Source of the DNA: Janthinobacterium sp. 67
GTDB lineage: Bacteria; Pseudomonadota; Gammaproteobacteria; Burkholderiales; Burkholderiaceae_D
Direction of reading: 5' to 3'
Assembly (NCBI RefSeq): GCF_002797895.1
Contig: NZ_PGES01000001.1
Span: forward strand, 1,240,001 to 1,304,000
DNA: 64,000 bases
The notes below the pieces were generated by a model that saw only the letters and a program-made list of their open reading frames with translations, did no database searches and was not told the origin of the DNA. Shown piece by piece: positions 7,674-16,587 of the stretch. Position 1 is the stretch's first letter; each line of letters opens with the position of its first letter. The position numbers and the translations under genes were made by a program.

Positions 7674-9272
7674 TTAATCAATACCCTGGCTCTTGAGGTA
7701 ATCCTCGTAATTGCCACGGTAATCGACCACTTCATCTTCCTTGATCTCGATGATGCGGTTGGCCAGCGAAGAAACGAATTCGCGGTCATGCGACACGAAG
7801 ATCAGGGTGCCCGCGTATTTTTCCAGCGCGATGTTCAAGGACTCGATCGATTCCATGTCCATGTGGTTGGTCGGCTCATCGAGCATCAGCACGTTGTGGC
7901 GGCCGAGCATCAGCTTGCCGTACATCATGCGGCCTTTTTCACCACCGGACAACACCTTGACGGCCTTCTTGACATCGTCGCCGCCGAACAGCAAGCGGCC
8001 CAGGATGGAACGCACGGCCTGGTCGTCGTCGCCCTCTTTCGTCCACTGGCCGATCCAGTCGGTCAGGTTCGTGTCCTTGGCGAAATCTTCCGTCGGATCT
8101 TGCGGCATGTAGCCGACGTTGGCGTTTTCCGCCCATTTCACGCGGCCCTGGTCCGGCTGCAGGCCGGCGATGTCGCCCGCGATGCAGCGCAGCATGGTGG
8201 TCTTGCCGGCGCCGTTGGCGCCGATGATGGCGATGCGTTCGCCCGCTTCCACCATGATGGAAAAGTTCTTGAACAGCTGGCGGTCGAAACCTTTCGAGAT
8301 GTTCTCGACTTCCACTGCCAGGCGGTGCAATTTCTTTTCGCCGTCGAAACGCACGAACGGATAGGCGCGCGACGATGGCTTGATGTCGTCGACCTTGATC
8401 TTTTCGATCTGCTTGGCGCGCGACGTCGCCTGGCGGGCCTTCGATTTGTTTGCGGCGAAGCGGCGCACGAATTCCTGCAGCTCGGCAACCTTGTCTTTCG
8501 CTTTCGCGTTGTTGGCCAGTTGCTGGTTGCGCGCCTGGGTCGAGGCGAACATGTATTCGTCGTAGTTGCCTGGATAAATCTTCAGGGTGCCATAGTCCAT
8601 GTCGGCCACGTGGGTGCAGACCTGGTTCAGGAAGTGGCGATCATGGGAAATGATGATCATGGTGGAGTTGCGCTCGTTGAGCACGTCTTCCAGCCAGCGA
8701 ATCGTGTTGATGTCCAGGTTATTCGTCGGCTCGTCGAGCAGCAGGATGTCCGGATTCGAGAACAGCGCCTGCGCCAGCAGCACGCGCAGTTTCCAGCCTG
8801 GCGAGACGTTGCTCATCGGGCCTTGATGCAGGTCGATGGCGACACCGGCGCCCAGCAGCAGTTCGCCGGCGCGCGATTCGGCCGTGTAGCCGTCGTATTC
8901 GGACACTTTGCCTTCCAGCTCGGCCGCCTGCATGTAGTCGTCGTCCGTCGCTTCCGGGTTCGCGTAGATCGCGTCGCGTTGCTGGATGGCGGCCCACATT
9001 TCCGTGTGGCCCATCATGACGACGTCGAGGACGCGCATGTCTTCAAAGGCGAACTGATCCTGGCGCAGCTTGCCCAGGCGTTCGTTGGTATCGAGCATGA
9101 CGTTGCCGCCCGAAGGATCCAGATCGCCGCCCAGGATCTTCATGAACGTCGACTTGCCGCAGCCGTTCGCGCCGATCAAACCATAGCGGTTGCCGTCGCC
9201 GAACTTGACGGAGATATTCTCAAACAATGGCTTGGCGCCAAACTGCATCGTAATATTTGCTGTAGATAGCAT
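7674..9272 (-). CDS. ybiT: ABC-F ATPase YbiT
   Basis: A 532-residue soluble protein with two ATP-binding cassettes and no membrane segments, closely matching E. coli YbiT (530 residues). The first cassette has Walker [10 protein letters not shown], a degenerate signature in [15 protein letters not shown] and Walker [12 protein letters not shown]. The linker region [22 protein letters not shown] is the ABC-F arm/coil. The second cassette has GANGAGKTT, signature LSGGEKGRM and [19 protein letters not shown] proteins act at the ribosome E site to help stalled or non-canonical translation. Single gene, with the REP doublet just after its stop. Confidence 0.96.
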   Translation of the reverse strand: MLSTANITMQFGAKPLFENISVKFGDGNRYGLIGANGCGKSTFMKILGGDLDPSGGNVMLDTNERLGKLRQDQFAFEDMRVLDVVMMGHTEMWAAIQQRDAIYANPEATDDDYMQAAELEGKVSEYDGYTAESRAGELLLGAGVAIDLHQGPMSNVSPGWKLRVLLAQALFSNPDILLLDEPTNNLDINTIRWLEDVLNERNSTMIIISHDRHFLNQVCTHVADMDYGTLKIYPGNYDEYMFASTQARNQQLANNAKAKDKVAELQEFVRRFAANKSKARQATSRAKQIEKIKVDDIKPSSRAYPFVRFDGEKKLHRLAVEVENISKGFDRQLFKNFSIMVEAGERIAIIGANGAGKTTMLRCIAGDIAGLQPDQGRVKWAENANVGYMPQDPTEDFAKDTNLTDWIGQWTKEGDDDQAVRSILGRLLFGGDDVKKAVKVLSGGEKGRMMYGKLMLGRHNVLMLDEPTNHMDMESIESLNIALEKYAGTLIFVSHDREFVSSLANRIIEIKEDEVVDYRGNYEDYLKSQGID

Positions 9273-9484
9273 GTGATATTGGGTCTTTATTCAGTTAAAA
9301 CAGCTAGTTAAGTACTTTTCTCCCATTATACAGCACCCACCCTCTTCCCTCTATAGTGGCCCGGTCAGGACGTTGGAAGTCAAATACAAAGAAATAAATG
9401 GCAAGAAAATACGATTGCCGTATTCCCCTTTAGCAGATACGCTGCGTGGCATCCGTTTTCTACCCTCCACCTCACAGGCATCAC

Positions 9485-10027
9485 TTGAAGAAAATCACCA
9501 TCGCCGCCGCCGTGGCCGTCATTGTCATCGCTGCCACCGCCTACGCTTCGCCCTACTATGCCTTGCACCAGATCAAGACAGCGCTGGCCGAGCGCAACGC
9601 CGAAGCGCTGGCCGAGCACGTGGACTTCCCCGCCCTGCGCACCAGCGTCAAGGCGCAGCTGGAGACCAGCATGGCGCGCAGCATCGAGGCGACCGCCGGC
9701 AGCGGCAACCCGCTGGCCGCGCTGGGCCAGTCGATCGCCAGCGCCATGCTGGGCAAGATGGTCGACACCATGGTCTCGCCCGCCGGCGTCGTGGCGCTGG
9801 TCAACAAGAGCGCCGTCAGCCCGCAGGCCGAAACCAGTGCCGATGCGCCCGCCGATGGCGCACGCAAAAAGGCCGACTATTCCGCAGGCTATGCCGGCCT
9901 GAACACCTTCGTCGTGCGCGCGAAGGATGGCAATGCCCAGGATGGCGCCCTGGTCTTGCAGCGCCATGGCGTGTGGGGCTGGAAACTGAGTTCGATCGAG
10001 ATTGCGTCGGCGATGGTCGCACGTTAA
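9485..10027 (+). CDS. DUF2939 membrane-anchored protein
   Basis: About 180 residues. Starting at the TTG at 9485 gives MKKITIAAAVAVIVIAATAYA, a single N-terminal membrane helix or signal anchor. SPYYALHQIKTALAERNAEALAEHVDFPALRTSVKAQL then gives the DUF2939 hallmark. The remainder is periplasmic, with a lysine-rich KKADYSAGYAGLNTF and a C-terminal strand LVLQRHGVWGWKLSSIEI. A GTG at 9446 would extend it by 13 residues, but that places a polar, histidine-rich lead before the helix. Function unknown. The 212 bp upstream separate it from the divergent ybiT; I see nothing definite there beyond AT-rich promoter-like stretches. Confidence 0.8.
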   Translation: MKKITIAAAVAVIVIAATAYASPYYALHQIKTALAERNAEALAEHVDFPALRTSVKAQLETSMARSIEATAGSGNPLAALGQSIASAMLGKMVDTMVSPAGVVALVNKSAVSPQAETSADAPADGARKKADYSAGYAGLNTFVVRAKDGNAQDGALVLQRHGVWGWKLSSIEIASAMVAR

Positions 10028-10107
10028 CAAGGACCGCCAAGGAACGCGCATACGCTGGCAATCTGAGACACAATACGCGCCATTTGTATCAGATTGCGGG
10101 AGATTTC

Positions 10108-10764
10108 ATGCTGAAATATACGGCCATATCGCTGGGCATGGCCCTTGCCAGCGCCGCGCCACTCGCCCATGCCCTCGATGGCACAGCCGGGAGCAGCCAC
10201 TCTGTCGGCTCGCGCATGCGGGCGGAAACGCCAAAAGCCTCCGATCCGGACGCCCCCGCGCCGCTGCCCGTGCCCAGCGACATCTCGCTGGCCGAACTGG
10301 AGCGCCGTCTGGCGCTGGGCCAGGCGCAGGCCGCTGAAAAACACCATACGAGCGCGCTCGATCCGGCCGTACTGTCCAGCCTTGCGCAACAGATGGGCTG
10401 CCTGGACATTGTCGGCGCGCAGCCGTTCGGCTTCCCGCTGGACCAGGCGCAGCCGACCATCCTGAGCGGCGCCCACCTGCTGGCCCGCTGCCCGGAACGG
10501 GCCTATGTGACGATCACGGCAATGTCGATGGCGGGCAAGGCGGGCAAGCGCGCCAGCATCTCGCTGCAATCGTTCAATCAGACTGTGGACGGCAGGCCCG
10601 CGCGGCGCCTGTATTACAAGGCGCCCAACGGGCGCCAGAGAGAATCGCTGACCATCATCGACGGCAGTTATGCCTTTGCGCTCGAATACTGGTCGCTCGA
10701 TGACAGCCAGCAAGGCGGCATGGTTGGCACTCGCCGCATGGAAACATTGACGTTGCCGCGATAA
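10108..10764 (+). CDS. Secreted hypothetical protein
   Basis: A 218-residue protein with a signal peptide (MLKYTAISLGMALASAAPLAHA, residues 1-22). The mature part has a proline-rich linker (DPDAPAPLPVPSD), a short helical segment (LAELERRLALGQAQ) and a C-terminal domain rich in beta strands. It contains two cysteines, in MGCLDIVG and LLARCPERAY, which could form a disulphide. No family recognised. The start is the ATG at 10108, where the signal peptide begins; the same frame is open further upstream but has no signal-like start there. It follows the DUF2939 gene by 80 bp on the same strand. Confidence 0.8.
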   Translation: MLKYTAISLGMALASAAPLAHALDGTAGSSHSVGSRMRAETPKASDPDAPAPLPVPSDISLAELERRLALGQAQAAEKHHTSALDPAVLSSLAQQMGCLDIVGAQPFGFPLDQAQPTILSGAHLLARCPERAYVTITAMSMAGKAGKRASISLQSFNQTVDGRPARRLYYKAPNGRQRESLTIIDGSYAFALEYWSLDDSQQGGMVGTRRMETLTLPR

Positions 10765-10819
10765 CACGGCTCCCTGCAGGCCAGCGTCGGAAGTTCAAGA
10801 CCTTGCAGGCTGTAAACGT

Positions 10820-10855
10820 ACCGAGGCTGGCGACAAAATTGCCGCCAGCCTCGGT
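10820..10855. terminator. Perfect stem-loop between convergent genes
   Basis: ACCGAGGCTGGC (10820-10831) pairs perfectly with GCCAGCCTCGGT (10844-10855) around a 12-base AT-containing loop. It lies between two convergent stop codons and probably ends transcription both ways, although neither side has a T-tract. Confidence 0.55.
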
Positions 10856-10868
10856 CGACAAGCACCGC

Positions 10869-11561
10869 TTACATGCCCAGCGACTTGAGCAGGTCGGCGT
10901 TGTCGTCGTCTTCCGGTTCCGCCGCAGGTGCCGGAGCGGCATCCCGTTCGCGGTTCGCGTATTCGCTATCCATCAGCGAGTCGGCGTCGACTTCGCGCGA
11001 ATCGAAATCGTGCAGCTTGATGAACTCGGTACGGTCGATCGCCAGTTCCAGATAGAAAATATTATTCTTTTCCGTATAGAAAGTGACGCGGCGCATTTCC
11101 GGGCGGTCCAGCGGCGTGTCAACGCTGAGCATCACCTGCTTGTTCAGCACCAGCATCTTCGGCTGGCTCTGGGTGATGTTCGTTTGCAGCTCGCGCCGTA
11201 CCTTGCCCGTGAAGTCGCCCACGATCTGGTTCATCAGCTCGCCCATGATGTTCGACACTTCGTCCGACGTGTAGAAGCTGGCCAGCTCCGACTTCGGCAT
11301 ACCCATGTGCAACATGTAGCGTTCGTAGATTTCCATCGCCGTATCGGCGGCAAAATTGAGCACGACCAGGCCAGTAAAACCGCCATCGAACATCACGAAG
11401 CAGCCGATATCCGGCTTCAAACCCGTCTTGGTGATGCGCTGCACCATGCCCGAATAATTGACCTTGCTTTGCGTTGCAACGTTGAGCACCCGAACCACCG
11501 AGTTGCACAAACTCATCAACAAATCTTCTGTACCGTACACAACATCCTTTTCTGCATCCAT
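10869..11561 (-). CDS. DUF3334 / CheX-like protein
   Basis: A 230-residue cytosolic protein matching the DUF3334 family, whose central region resembles the chemotaxis phosphatase CheX. The segment SNIMGELMNQIVGDFTGKVR contains an ELMN (ExxN) motif like the one CheX uses to dephosphorylate CheY. The strands GCFVMFDGGFTGLVVLNF and VTFYTEKNNIFYLELAI fit the same fold. The C-terminus is acidic and low-complexity (AAPAPAAEPEDDDNADLLKSLGM). The TAGGAGAGGT site 8 bases before the ATG at 11561 fixes the start. No chemotaxis genes are adjacent. A phosphatase role is inference. Confidence 0.75.
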   Translation of the reverse strand: MDAEKDVVYGTEDLLMSLCNSVVRVLNVATQSKVNYSGMVQRITKTGLKPDIGCFVMFDGGFTGLVVLNFAADTAMEIYERYMLHMGMPKSELASFYTSDEVSNIMGELMNQIVGDFTGKVRRELQTNITQSQPKMLVLNKQVMLSVDTPLDRPEMRRVTFYTEKNNIFYLELAIDRTEFIKLHDFDSREVDADSLMDSEYANRERDAAPAPAAEPEDDDNADLLKSLGM

Positions 11562-12009
11562 GAGCAACCTCTCCTACTATTTTAAAGATGACAGCACCGT
11601 TTCCCTGCCCGTCGCGAGCCGAAACATGACGTTTCGCTCAGCAGGCGGACGACTTCACCTTTGCATGCCTGACCTTGCGTGGCTGCGCGCGCCACGTTGC
11701 CGCCGGCACGAACCGCCCTCTTACCTTTTTCTGTATAGAAATAACTGTATAGAAATAAGTATCATGCGCAGAATACCCAGATGTAACATTTCCGTCCAGC
11801 CATACCTGCATTTACTTGACGATCTGTGCGGAAATACAAAAGCGGTATCGGTGCGGGCCGCACAGCGGCCAGCCATGCAACATTGCGCGAAAGATCACCT
11901 TTCCGTCCCGCCGTCCGCACACCGGTACGCACGGCGCATTGCAACGTCTTGTTTTATACTGCCGCGCAAGAATGATCCAAACGCAACATGAATGGAGAGG
12001 CAACAGACG
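11562..12009. other. 448-bp intergenic region between divergent genes
   Basis: No convincing gene on either strand. It holds the divergent promoters of the DUF3334 gene and the large unknown gene at 12010, a 14-bp perfect tandem duplication (11731-11758), and a small perfect hairpin GGCCGC-aca-GCGGCC (11856-11870). A GGAGAGG site at 11994-12000 serves the gene at 12010. Confidence 0.6.
11731..11758. repeat. 14-bp tandem duplication
   Basis: CTGTATAGAAATAA occurs twice in direct succession (11731-11744 and 11745-11758) within the intergenic region. AT-rich against its surroundings; it could be a repeated regulator site or a replication-slippage product. Confidence 0.8.
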
Positions 12010-13686
12010 ATGACTACCTTGCAAGAGCACATAACGGAAGAAATGAGCGCGGCCATCCACGCCTGGTTCGATGAACGACTGCAACGCACGGACCTGGAGC
12101 AGGCCGTCAAGCGCACGACCTTGCAAGCAGGCATCTTCAACGACTTGATGCTCGATTACAAGCCGGGCCGCACCATGGTCGACGATATCGACCTGGGCCT
12201 GGATAGCGACGACGCGCCACGCTCCAGGACGCAGGCCAGGCTTGATGATGCGCAAATGCGCGAGGACGTCGTACCACAACTGACGGCCGTGCTACAGGCC
12301 CGCCTGGCGCCGCTGGCGGACACGCCGATGATCGATTACCGCTTCACCTGCCGCGGCAAGTTCCAGACGGCGCAGGGCAAGCTGCACCTGGTGTTGCTGG
12401 AATACGTCAACGATGGCAAGCGCCAGGCCTTGCTGGAAAACATACACGCGTACATCGGACAAAAGCTCACGCATGGCAACCTTCCGACGAAGCCGCTGGA
12501 AACGTTCTTCCTCGCGCGCCACCTGCTCGACCCGCAGCTGTTCCCGCAGCTCGACGTGGCCTGGACCATCGCCCAGTACGACCGCATCCAGACCTTGAAC
12601 AAGACCCGGCCGGATACCTTGGTCGAGCACCGCGCCGACATCATCCGCGCCATCACGGAATGGGCGGAAAACGTGTTCCTGCCGCAGTTTTATGACCGCG
12701 CCCTGTCTGCCTACCGCGCCACCGAATACACGCTGAAAGCGGACGCGGCGCCCAATGCACGGACACTGCAGCCGATCGACCTGCTGCTGTATGGCGCGGT
12801 GATGATCTTGCGCCATGACGCCAGCTACGCCAAATCGAAGGGCCTGAAATTCCTGGAAATCGCGCGCGAACTGGGCAGCGAACGGGCCGCGCGCATGCTC
12901 GAGGAAGGCAGCGGCACCTTCCCCGACGACGCCATCCACGTGAAAAATGCGCTGCTGGAATGCCGCGCCAACGATGTGTTTGCCACGATCAGCATCACGA
13001 TTGCCAGGGAAGAGGAAGAGGCGTATGGGCAGGCGCTGGCGTTCGTCACGCATTTGCTGAAGAACGGCTTCCCGAAAAGCTACCAGATCAAGCTCAAATC
13101 CAGGGTCAAGGAATATTTGCCGCTCAAGGGCCTGGCGAAATCCGACACGCACCGCTTCTTTGCCAACGCCCTCGCCCATGCGTCCCTGCAGCCGCAGCTG
13201 GAAGACTATGCGCGCGCCGCCATCGAGCATTTCGAGTTCTATGCGGACACGGAAGGCGAAAAGAATTGCATGCCAGGCAGTTACGCCGTGTTCGGCCTGG
13301 GCTTGCTCGATGCCCGCCATTTCCCGCTGGTGCAGCACTATATGGCCAATGTCGACGAGGAGCACCAGTGCGTGCAGGACCAGTTCACGGCGGCCTTTGC
13401 TGAAAAGCATGGCGTCACGCGCGACTCCGTCTCCGTGCTGGCGGCCTGCCTGCGCGCGTGCACGGACAACGCCAAGGTCAAGATCCAGGCGGAACTGGAA
13501 GAGCTGGAGAAACTGGAACTGTTCTGCCAGCAACTGCAAGGGCTGGAAGGCTATCTGGTCGAGCACATGTTGTATCCGATCTGGGGCAAGCTGGAAAAAC
13601 TGGCGGCCCTGGCGCGCAAGGCCGATGGCCGGCGCAAGGAGTTGCTGCTGGCCTTGCTGGAAGCGGCCAACAAGACCGACGCCTGA
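12010..13686 (+). CDS. Large uncharacterised protein (possibly DUF6138)
   Basis: A 558-residue, largely helical cytosolic protein with no signal peptide or membrane segment. No catalytic motif is recognisable. It opens MTTLQEHITEEMSAAIHAWFDERLQ, contains HRADIIRAITEWAENVFLPQFYDRALSAYR in the middle, and ends in a charged coiled-coil-like tail (AELEELEKLELFCQQLQGLEGYLVEHMLYPIWGK region, residues about 495-540). The length and helical repeats suggest a scaffold or effector-like protein. A match to DUF6138 is from memory and tentative. The GGAGAGG site nine bases before the ATG at 12010 decides the start. It is monocistronic or followed by the secreted protein 97 bp downstream. Confidence 0.75.
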   Translation: MTTLQEHITEEMSAAIHAWFDERLQRTDLEQAVKRTTLQAGIFNDLMLDYKPGRTMVDDIDLGLDSDDAPRSRTQARLDDAQMREDVVPQLTAVLQARLAPLADTPMIDYRFTCRGKFQTAQGKLHLVLLEYVNDGKRQALLENIHAYIGQKLTHGNLPTKPLETFFLARHLLDPQLFPQLDVAWTIAQYDRIQTLNKTRPDTLVEHRADIIRAITEWAENVFLPQFYDRALSAYRATEYTLKADAAPNARTLQPIDLLLYGAVMILRHDASYAKSKGLKFLEIARELGSERAARMLEEGSGTFPDDAIHVKNALLECRANDVFATISITIAREEEEAYGQALAFVTHLLKNGFPKSYQIKLKSRVKEYLPLKGLAKSDTHRFFANALAHASLQPQLEDYARAAIEHFEFYADTEGEKNCMPGSYAVFGLGLLDARHFPLVQHYMANVDEEHQCVQDQFTAAFAEKHGVTRDSVSVLAACLRACTDNAKVKIQAELEELEKLELFCQQLQGLEGYLVEHMLYPIWGKLEKLAALARKADGRRKELLLALLEAANKTDA

Positions 13687-13783
13687 TGTGCGCAACATTA
13701 TGAATCTCACCATCTATAATGCGCGCGCCAGAGTTGCTGAAAAGCATTTTTTGGCGCCTGACATCGAATCGTGGAGAACATAC

Positions 13784-14458
13784 ATGCACAAGCAATTTCC
13801 TGCCGCCAGAATGCTGGCCGCTACCTTCGCCGCAGCGCTGATGCAGCCCGCCGTCGCCGCCGAAACCGCGGAACTGGCGCCAGTCGACGTGGCCAACCTG
13901 TACATCAAGACCATCATCAACCAGGATGAAGCGAGCGTCGCCAAGCTCAACGCCTACCTGCGCCCCACCCGCCTGGCGGGCCAGCAAAGCGCAGAATACG
14001 CGTCGTACAGCGGCTTGAAGGAAGCGGATGCCAAGTTCCCAACGCAAACGGGCAAGCTGATCGCCGACCTCTTCCCCGCCGCCATGCGCGCGGCCGTGAC
14101 GCCGGCCGCCGAACAGCTGGCGGCGAACGTCATCGCCGCGAAGAATGGCGCCGCATGCCAGGCTACCAAGGCGGCCCCGGTGACGGTGGAAAACGGCATC
14201 CAGACGGCCGCCGTCAGCTTCGAATGCCAGGTCGTCAAGGTGCCCGTGACATGGGCGACCGCCGCACAGCAACTGGCAAAGAGCGGCTGCAAGCTCGAGC
14301 AATGCAAGGCCGGCCTGGAAAAGATCGCCGCCACCTACACGAGCTCGCCAAAGCAGGCGTGGCGCGCCGTGTTTGCCGTCAGCCGCGAAAAGAACTCGGA
14401 AGCCTGGCGCAACGATTTCGCGCGCGAAACGTTCGATGAAATCTGGGAATACCTGTAA
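13784..14458 (+). CDS. Secreted hypothetical protein
   Basis: A 224-residue protein with a signal peptide (MHKQFPAARMLAATFAAALMQPAVAA, cleavage about residue 26). The mature part is predicted helical, with cysteines in GAACQATK, SFECQVVK, SGCKLEQCK that may form two disulphides. No family recognised. A GTGGAGA stretch upstream gives a plausible ribosome binding site, and TATAAT at about 13715 could be a -10 box, suggesting its own promoter after the 12010 gene. Function unknown; periplasmic location is inferred from the signal peptide. Confidence 0.8.
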   Translation: MHKQFPAARMLAATFAAALMQPAVAAETAELAPVDVANLYIKTIINQDEASVAKLNAYLRPTRLAGQQSAEYASYSGLKEADAKFPTQTGKLIADLFPAAMRAAVTPAAEQLAANVIAAKNGAACQATKAAPVTVENGIQTAAVSFECQVVKVPVTWATAAQQLAKSGCKLEQCKAGLEKIAATYTSSPKQAWRAVFAVSREKNSEAWRNDFARETFDEIWEYL

Positions 14459-14483
14459 TCGTGGCCTCGTTTACAATGGCTGG

Positions 14484-14810
14484 ATGGATAAATTGACTCC
14501 GGCACCACAGCCCGCAGGCCTGGCCCTGCTGCGCATGCTAGCCCCCGAGCATGTGGAGGTCACGCTGGGCGCGCAAGTGCTGGCGCAGGATCTGCACGCC
14601 CTGCACGGTAAGCAATTGCTGGCGCTGCTGCGCCGGCTGCGCGCCGCCCAGTCCAACCAGCAGCACTATGCGGGCGCCAGCGTCGAGCAGGCCGAACAAC
14701 AGTTCGGCGCCGCCATCGCCGCCGTCAAGGCCGAGCTGGCCACGCGCCCGCACATCCCCAACAAGCAGGAAGCGAAGGCCCTGCGCCAGGCGGCGGCAAA
14801 GAAGCGCTGA
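14484..14810 (+). CDS. Small hypothetical protein
   Basis: A 108-residue cytosolic, helical protein: MDKLTPAPQPAGLALLRMLA at the start, LHALHGKQLLALLRRLRAAQ in the middle and a basic tail EAKALRQAAAKKR. No motif or family recognised. It begins 25 bp after the preceding stop codon with no clear Shine-Dalgarno sequence, so the start is uncertain. The arginine- and lysine-rich ends could indicate nucleic-acid or ribosome association, but that is speculation. Confidence 0.6.
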   Translation: MDKLTPAPQPAGLALLRMLAPEHVEVTLGAQVLAQDLHALHGKQLLALLRRLRAAQSNQQHYAGASVEQAEQQFGAAIAAVKAELATRPHIPNKQEAKALRQAAAKKR

Positions 14811-14899
14811 TCGAGGCGCAAGCCGGACGTTCCGTGCGCGCAGGCACGCCGGCTCCCTCCTATAATCGGCAACTCTTGCTTCCGCTATTGAAAGACGCC

Positions 14900-15541
14900 A
14901 TGTCCACACGATTTTCCCGCCACGCAGTCAGCTGCGCCATGCTGACCTTGTCCTGCCTGGCGGCCGCGCAGGCGGCCGACCTCCCGCCCATCGGCCCCGT
15001 CGACGCGCGCGCCGTCTGGCAGGAGCGTTCGCTGTCGGCTTGCCGCAGCGAGCAATCGGCCACGGCGCCCGACGTCTGCCTGTTGCGCACCATGCAGCGC
15101 AGCGGCGCGCGTCCGCAAGCCATCGCCGCCGCCAGGATGCTGATCAAGGCAAACAAGGCCGGTTTCATTTCCGACTGGCGCCCGATGGGCAAGGCGGCTC
15201 TGGCCACCGTCACCTATCCATTCCGCGCCAACACGAATGAAGGCACCTTGCTGATCGGCAGCGATGGCGCGGCCATCGACGTCGACGAAGATTCCGTGCG
15301 CGAGGAAGACCGCGCCACACCGGCCTGGCGCGCGTTTACCGCCGCCCATCCGGACTCCGTCCCGTTTGCGCCCGCCGATTTCATCGGCAGCACGGCTACC
15401 GACGATGGCGGCCAGCGCCTGCTGTTTTCCACGCCCCTGATCACCTGTCACGCCTGCGCCGAGGATGGTGCGCTGCTGGTCGCCTACACGATCGACAAGG
15501 CCGGTATTGTGCGCGATCGGCAACTCTTGACGATAAAATAA
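14900..15541 (+). CDS. Secreted hypothetical protein
   Basis: A 213-residue protein with a signal peptide (MSTRFSRHAVSCAMLTLSCLAAAQAA, cleavage after residue 25-26). The mature part contains paired cysteines (SACRSEQ and DVCLLRT; LITCHACAEDG near the C-terminus, a CxxC). A TATAAT at about 14862 upstream gives a likely promoter with a short leader. The C-terminal half (RLLFSTPLITCHACAEDGALLVAYTIDKAGIVRDRQLL) looks like a beta-rich lipid- or metal-binding domain, but no family is recognised. The CHAC motif is not a c-type haem site (CxxCH is absent). Confidence 0.78.
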   Translation: MSTRFSRHAVSCAMLTLSCLAAAQAADLPPIGPVDARAVWQERSLSACRSEQSATAPDVCLLRTMQRSGARPQAIAAARMLIKANKAGFISDWRPMGKAALATVTYPFRANTNEGTLLIGSDGAAIDVDEDSVREEDRATPAWRAFTAAHPDSVPFAPADFIGSTATDDGGQRLLFSTPLITCHACAEDGALLVAYTIDKAGIVRDRQLLTIK

Positions 15542-15626
15542 TGCTGCCTCAAAGATAAGATAGAATCGCCCGATGGCATGTCCATACGCGTACATGTCAT
15601 CGATCAAACTCTTATCACGGGAAAAC

Positions 15627-16478
15627 ATGCGCCGCTCTTGCCTTGCACTGCACCTCACCGCCGCCCTGCTGCTGTCTTGCCCCTTCCACCTCGCCACTGC
15701 CGCGCCCGCCGCTACCGCGACCTCCAGCGCGGCCACGCCGCTCGTCATCGGCGAAAGTTTCAGCATCGATTCGCAAGCGCTGCAGGAAAAGCGCCACATC
15801 AATGTGTACATGGCGCGCGCCTGGGATACGCCGCCCGATGCACCGCTGCCCGTGCTGTACATGCCGGACGGCGGCGTGGCGGAAGATTTTTTGCACGTGG
15901 CCGGCCTGCTGCAGGTGTCGGTAGCGAATGGCACGATGCGTCCCTTCATGCTGGTGGGCATGCAAAACACGCAGCGCCGGCGCGATTTGACGGGGCCGAC
16001 GGACAGCGCCGAAGACCGCAAGATCGCCCCCGTGGTGGGTGGCGCGGCGGCCTACCGGGCCTTCATCCGCGATGAATTGATGCCGGAAATTAAGCGCCGC
16101 TACCGCACGACGGGCGAGACGGCCATCGTCGGCGAATCGCTGGCGGGCCTGTTCGTGGTGGAAACGTACCTGCTGGAACCGCAGCTGTTCAACCATTACC
16201 TGGCGTTCGACCCCAGCCTGTGGTGGAATCAGGGCGCCCTGCCGCGCCAGGCGGCCACGCTGATGGCCAGGGGCAAGCCAGGCAAGCACAGCTTGTACCT
16301 GGCAGCCAGCAGCGAAGCGGGCATCGCCATCGAAGTGCAGCGCCTGGCCGAGGTGCTGCAGAAACAGGCGCCACCCGGCTTGCAATGGCATGTGGAAAAG
16401 ATGTCGGAAGAGACACACGGCACCATCTATCACCCGGCCGCCCTGAAGGCTTTCCGCGCCGTGTTCAAACCGCAATAA
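15627..16478 (+). CDS. Secreted esterase of the esterase D family
   Basis: A 283-residue alpha/beta hydrolase (PF00756) with a signal peptide (MRRSCLALHLTAALLLSCPFHLATAAPA). The nucleophile elbow is VGESLAG (GxSxG type) in the middle of the protein, preceded by LPVLYMPDGG, an MLVGMQNTQRRRDL oxyanion-side strand and ELMPEIKRRYRTTGETAIV. Late residues ETHGTIYHPA supply the catalytic histidine. Relatives hydrolyse siderophore esters (Fes/IroE type) or acyl esters in the periplasm. The ATG at 15627 is chosen because it starts the signal peptide; earlier in-frame ATGs exist at 15573 and 15594-15597. No siderophore genes adjoin, so the substrate is open. Confidence 0.85.
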   Translation: MRRSCLALHLTAALLLSCPFHLATAAPAATATSSAATPLVIGESFSIDSQALQEKRHINVYMARAWDTPPDAPLPVLYMPDGGVAEDFLHVAGLLQVSVANGTMRPFMLVGMQNTQRRRDLTGPTDSAEDRKIAPVVGGAAAYRAFIRDELMPEIKRRYRTTGETAIVGESLAGLFVVETYLLEPQLFNHYLAFDPSLWWNQGALPRQAATLMARGKPGKHSLYLAASSEAGIAIEVQRLAEVLQKQAPPGLQWHVEKMSEETHGTIYHPAALKAFRAVFKPQ

Positions 16479-16587
16479 GCGGCCGGGCAGCAAGACATGG
16501 ACAAACTGTAATCTGGCACGGGCGTGCCCGCCACTTCTGGCGGGTAAAATCGGCGGCCCTTCTTTCCCCGCCCGATTACAGATATCC

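Noticed and set aside
15512..15541. The short direct match CGGCAACTCTTG at about 14868 and about 15518
   Set aside because: Only 12 bp long, one copy inside a coding sequence and one in a leader; more likely chance than a repeat.
14900..15541. A c-type haem site in the secreted protein with CHAC
   Set aside because: The motif is CHACAE; a haem site needs CxxCH, so there is no histidine in the right place.
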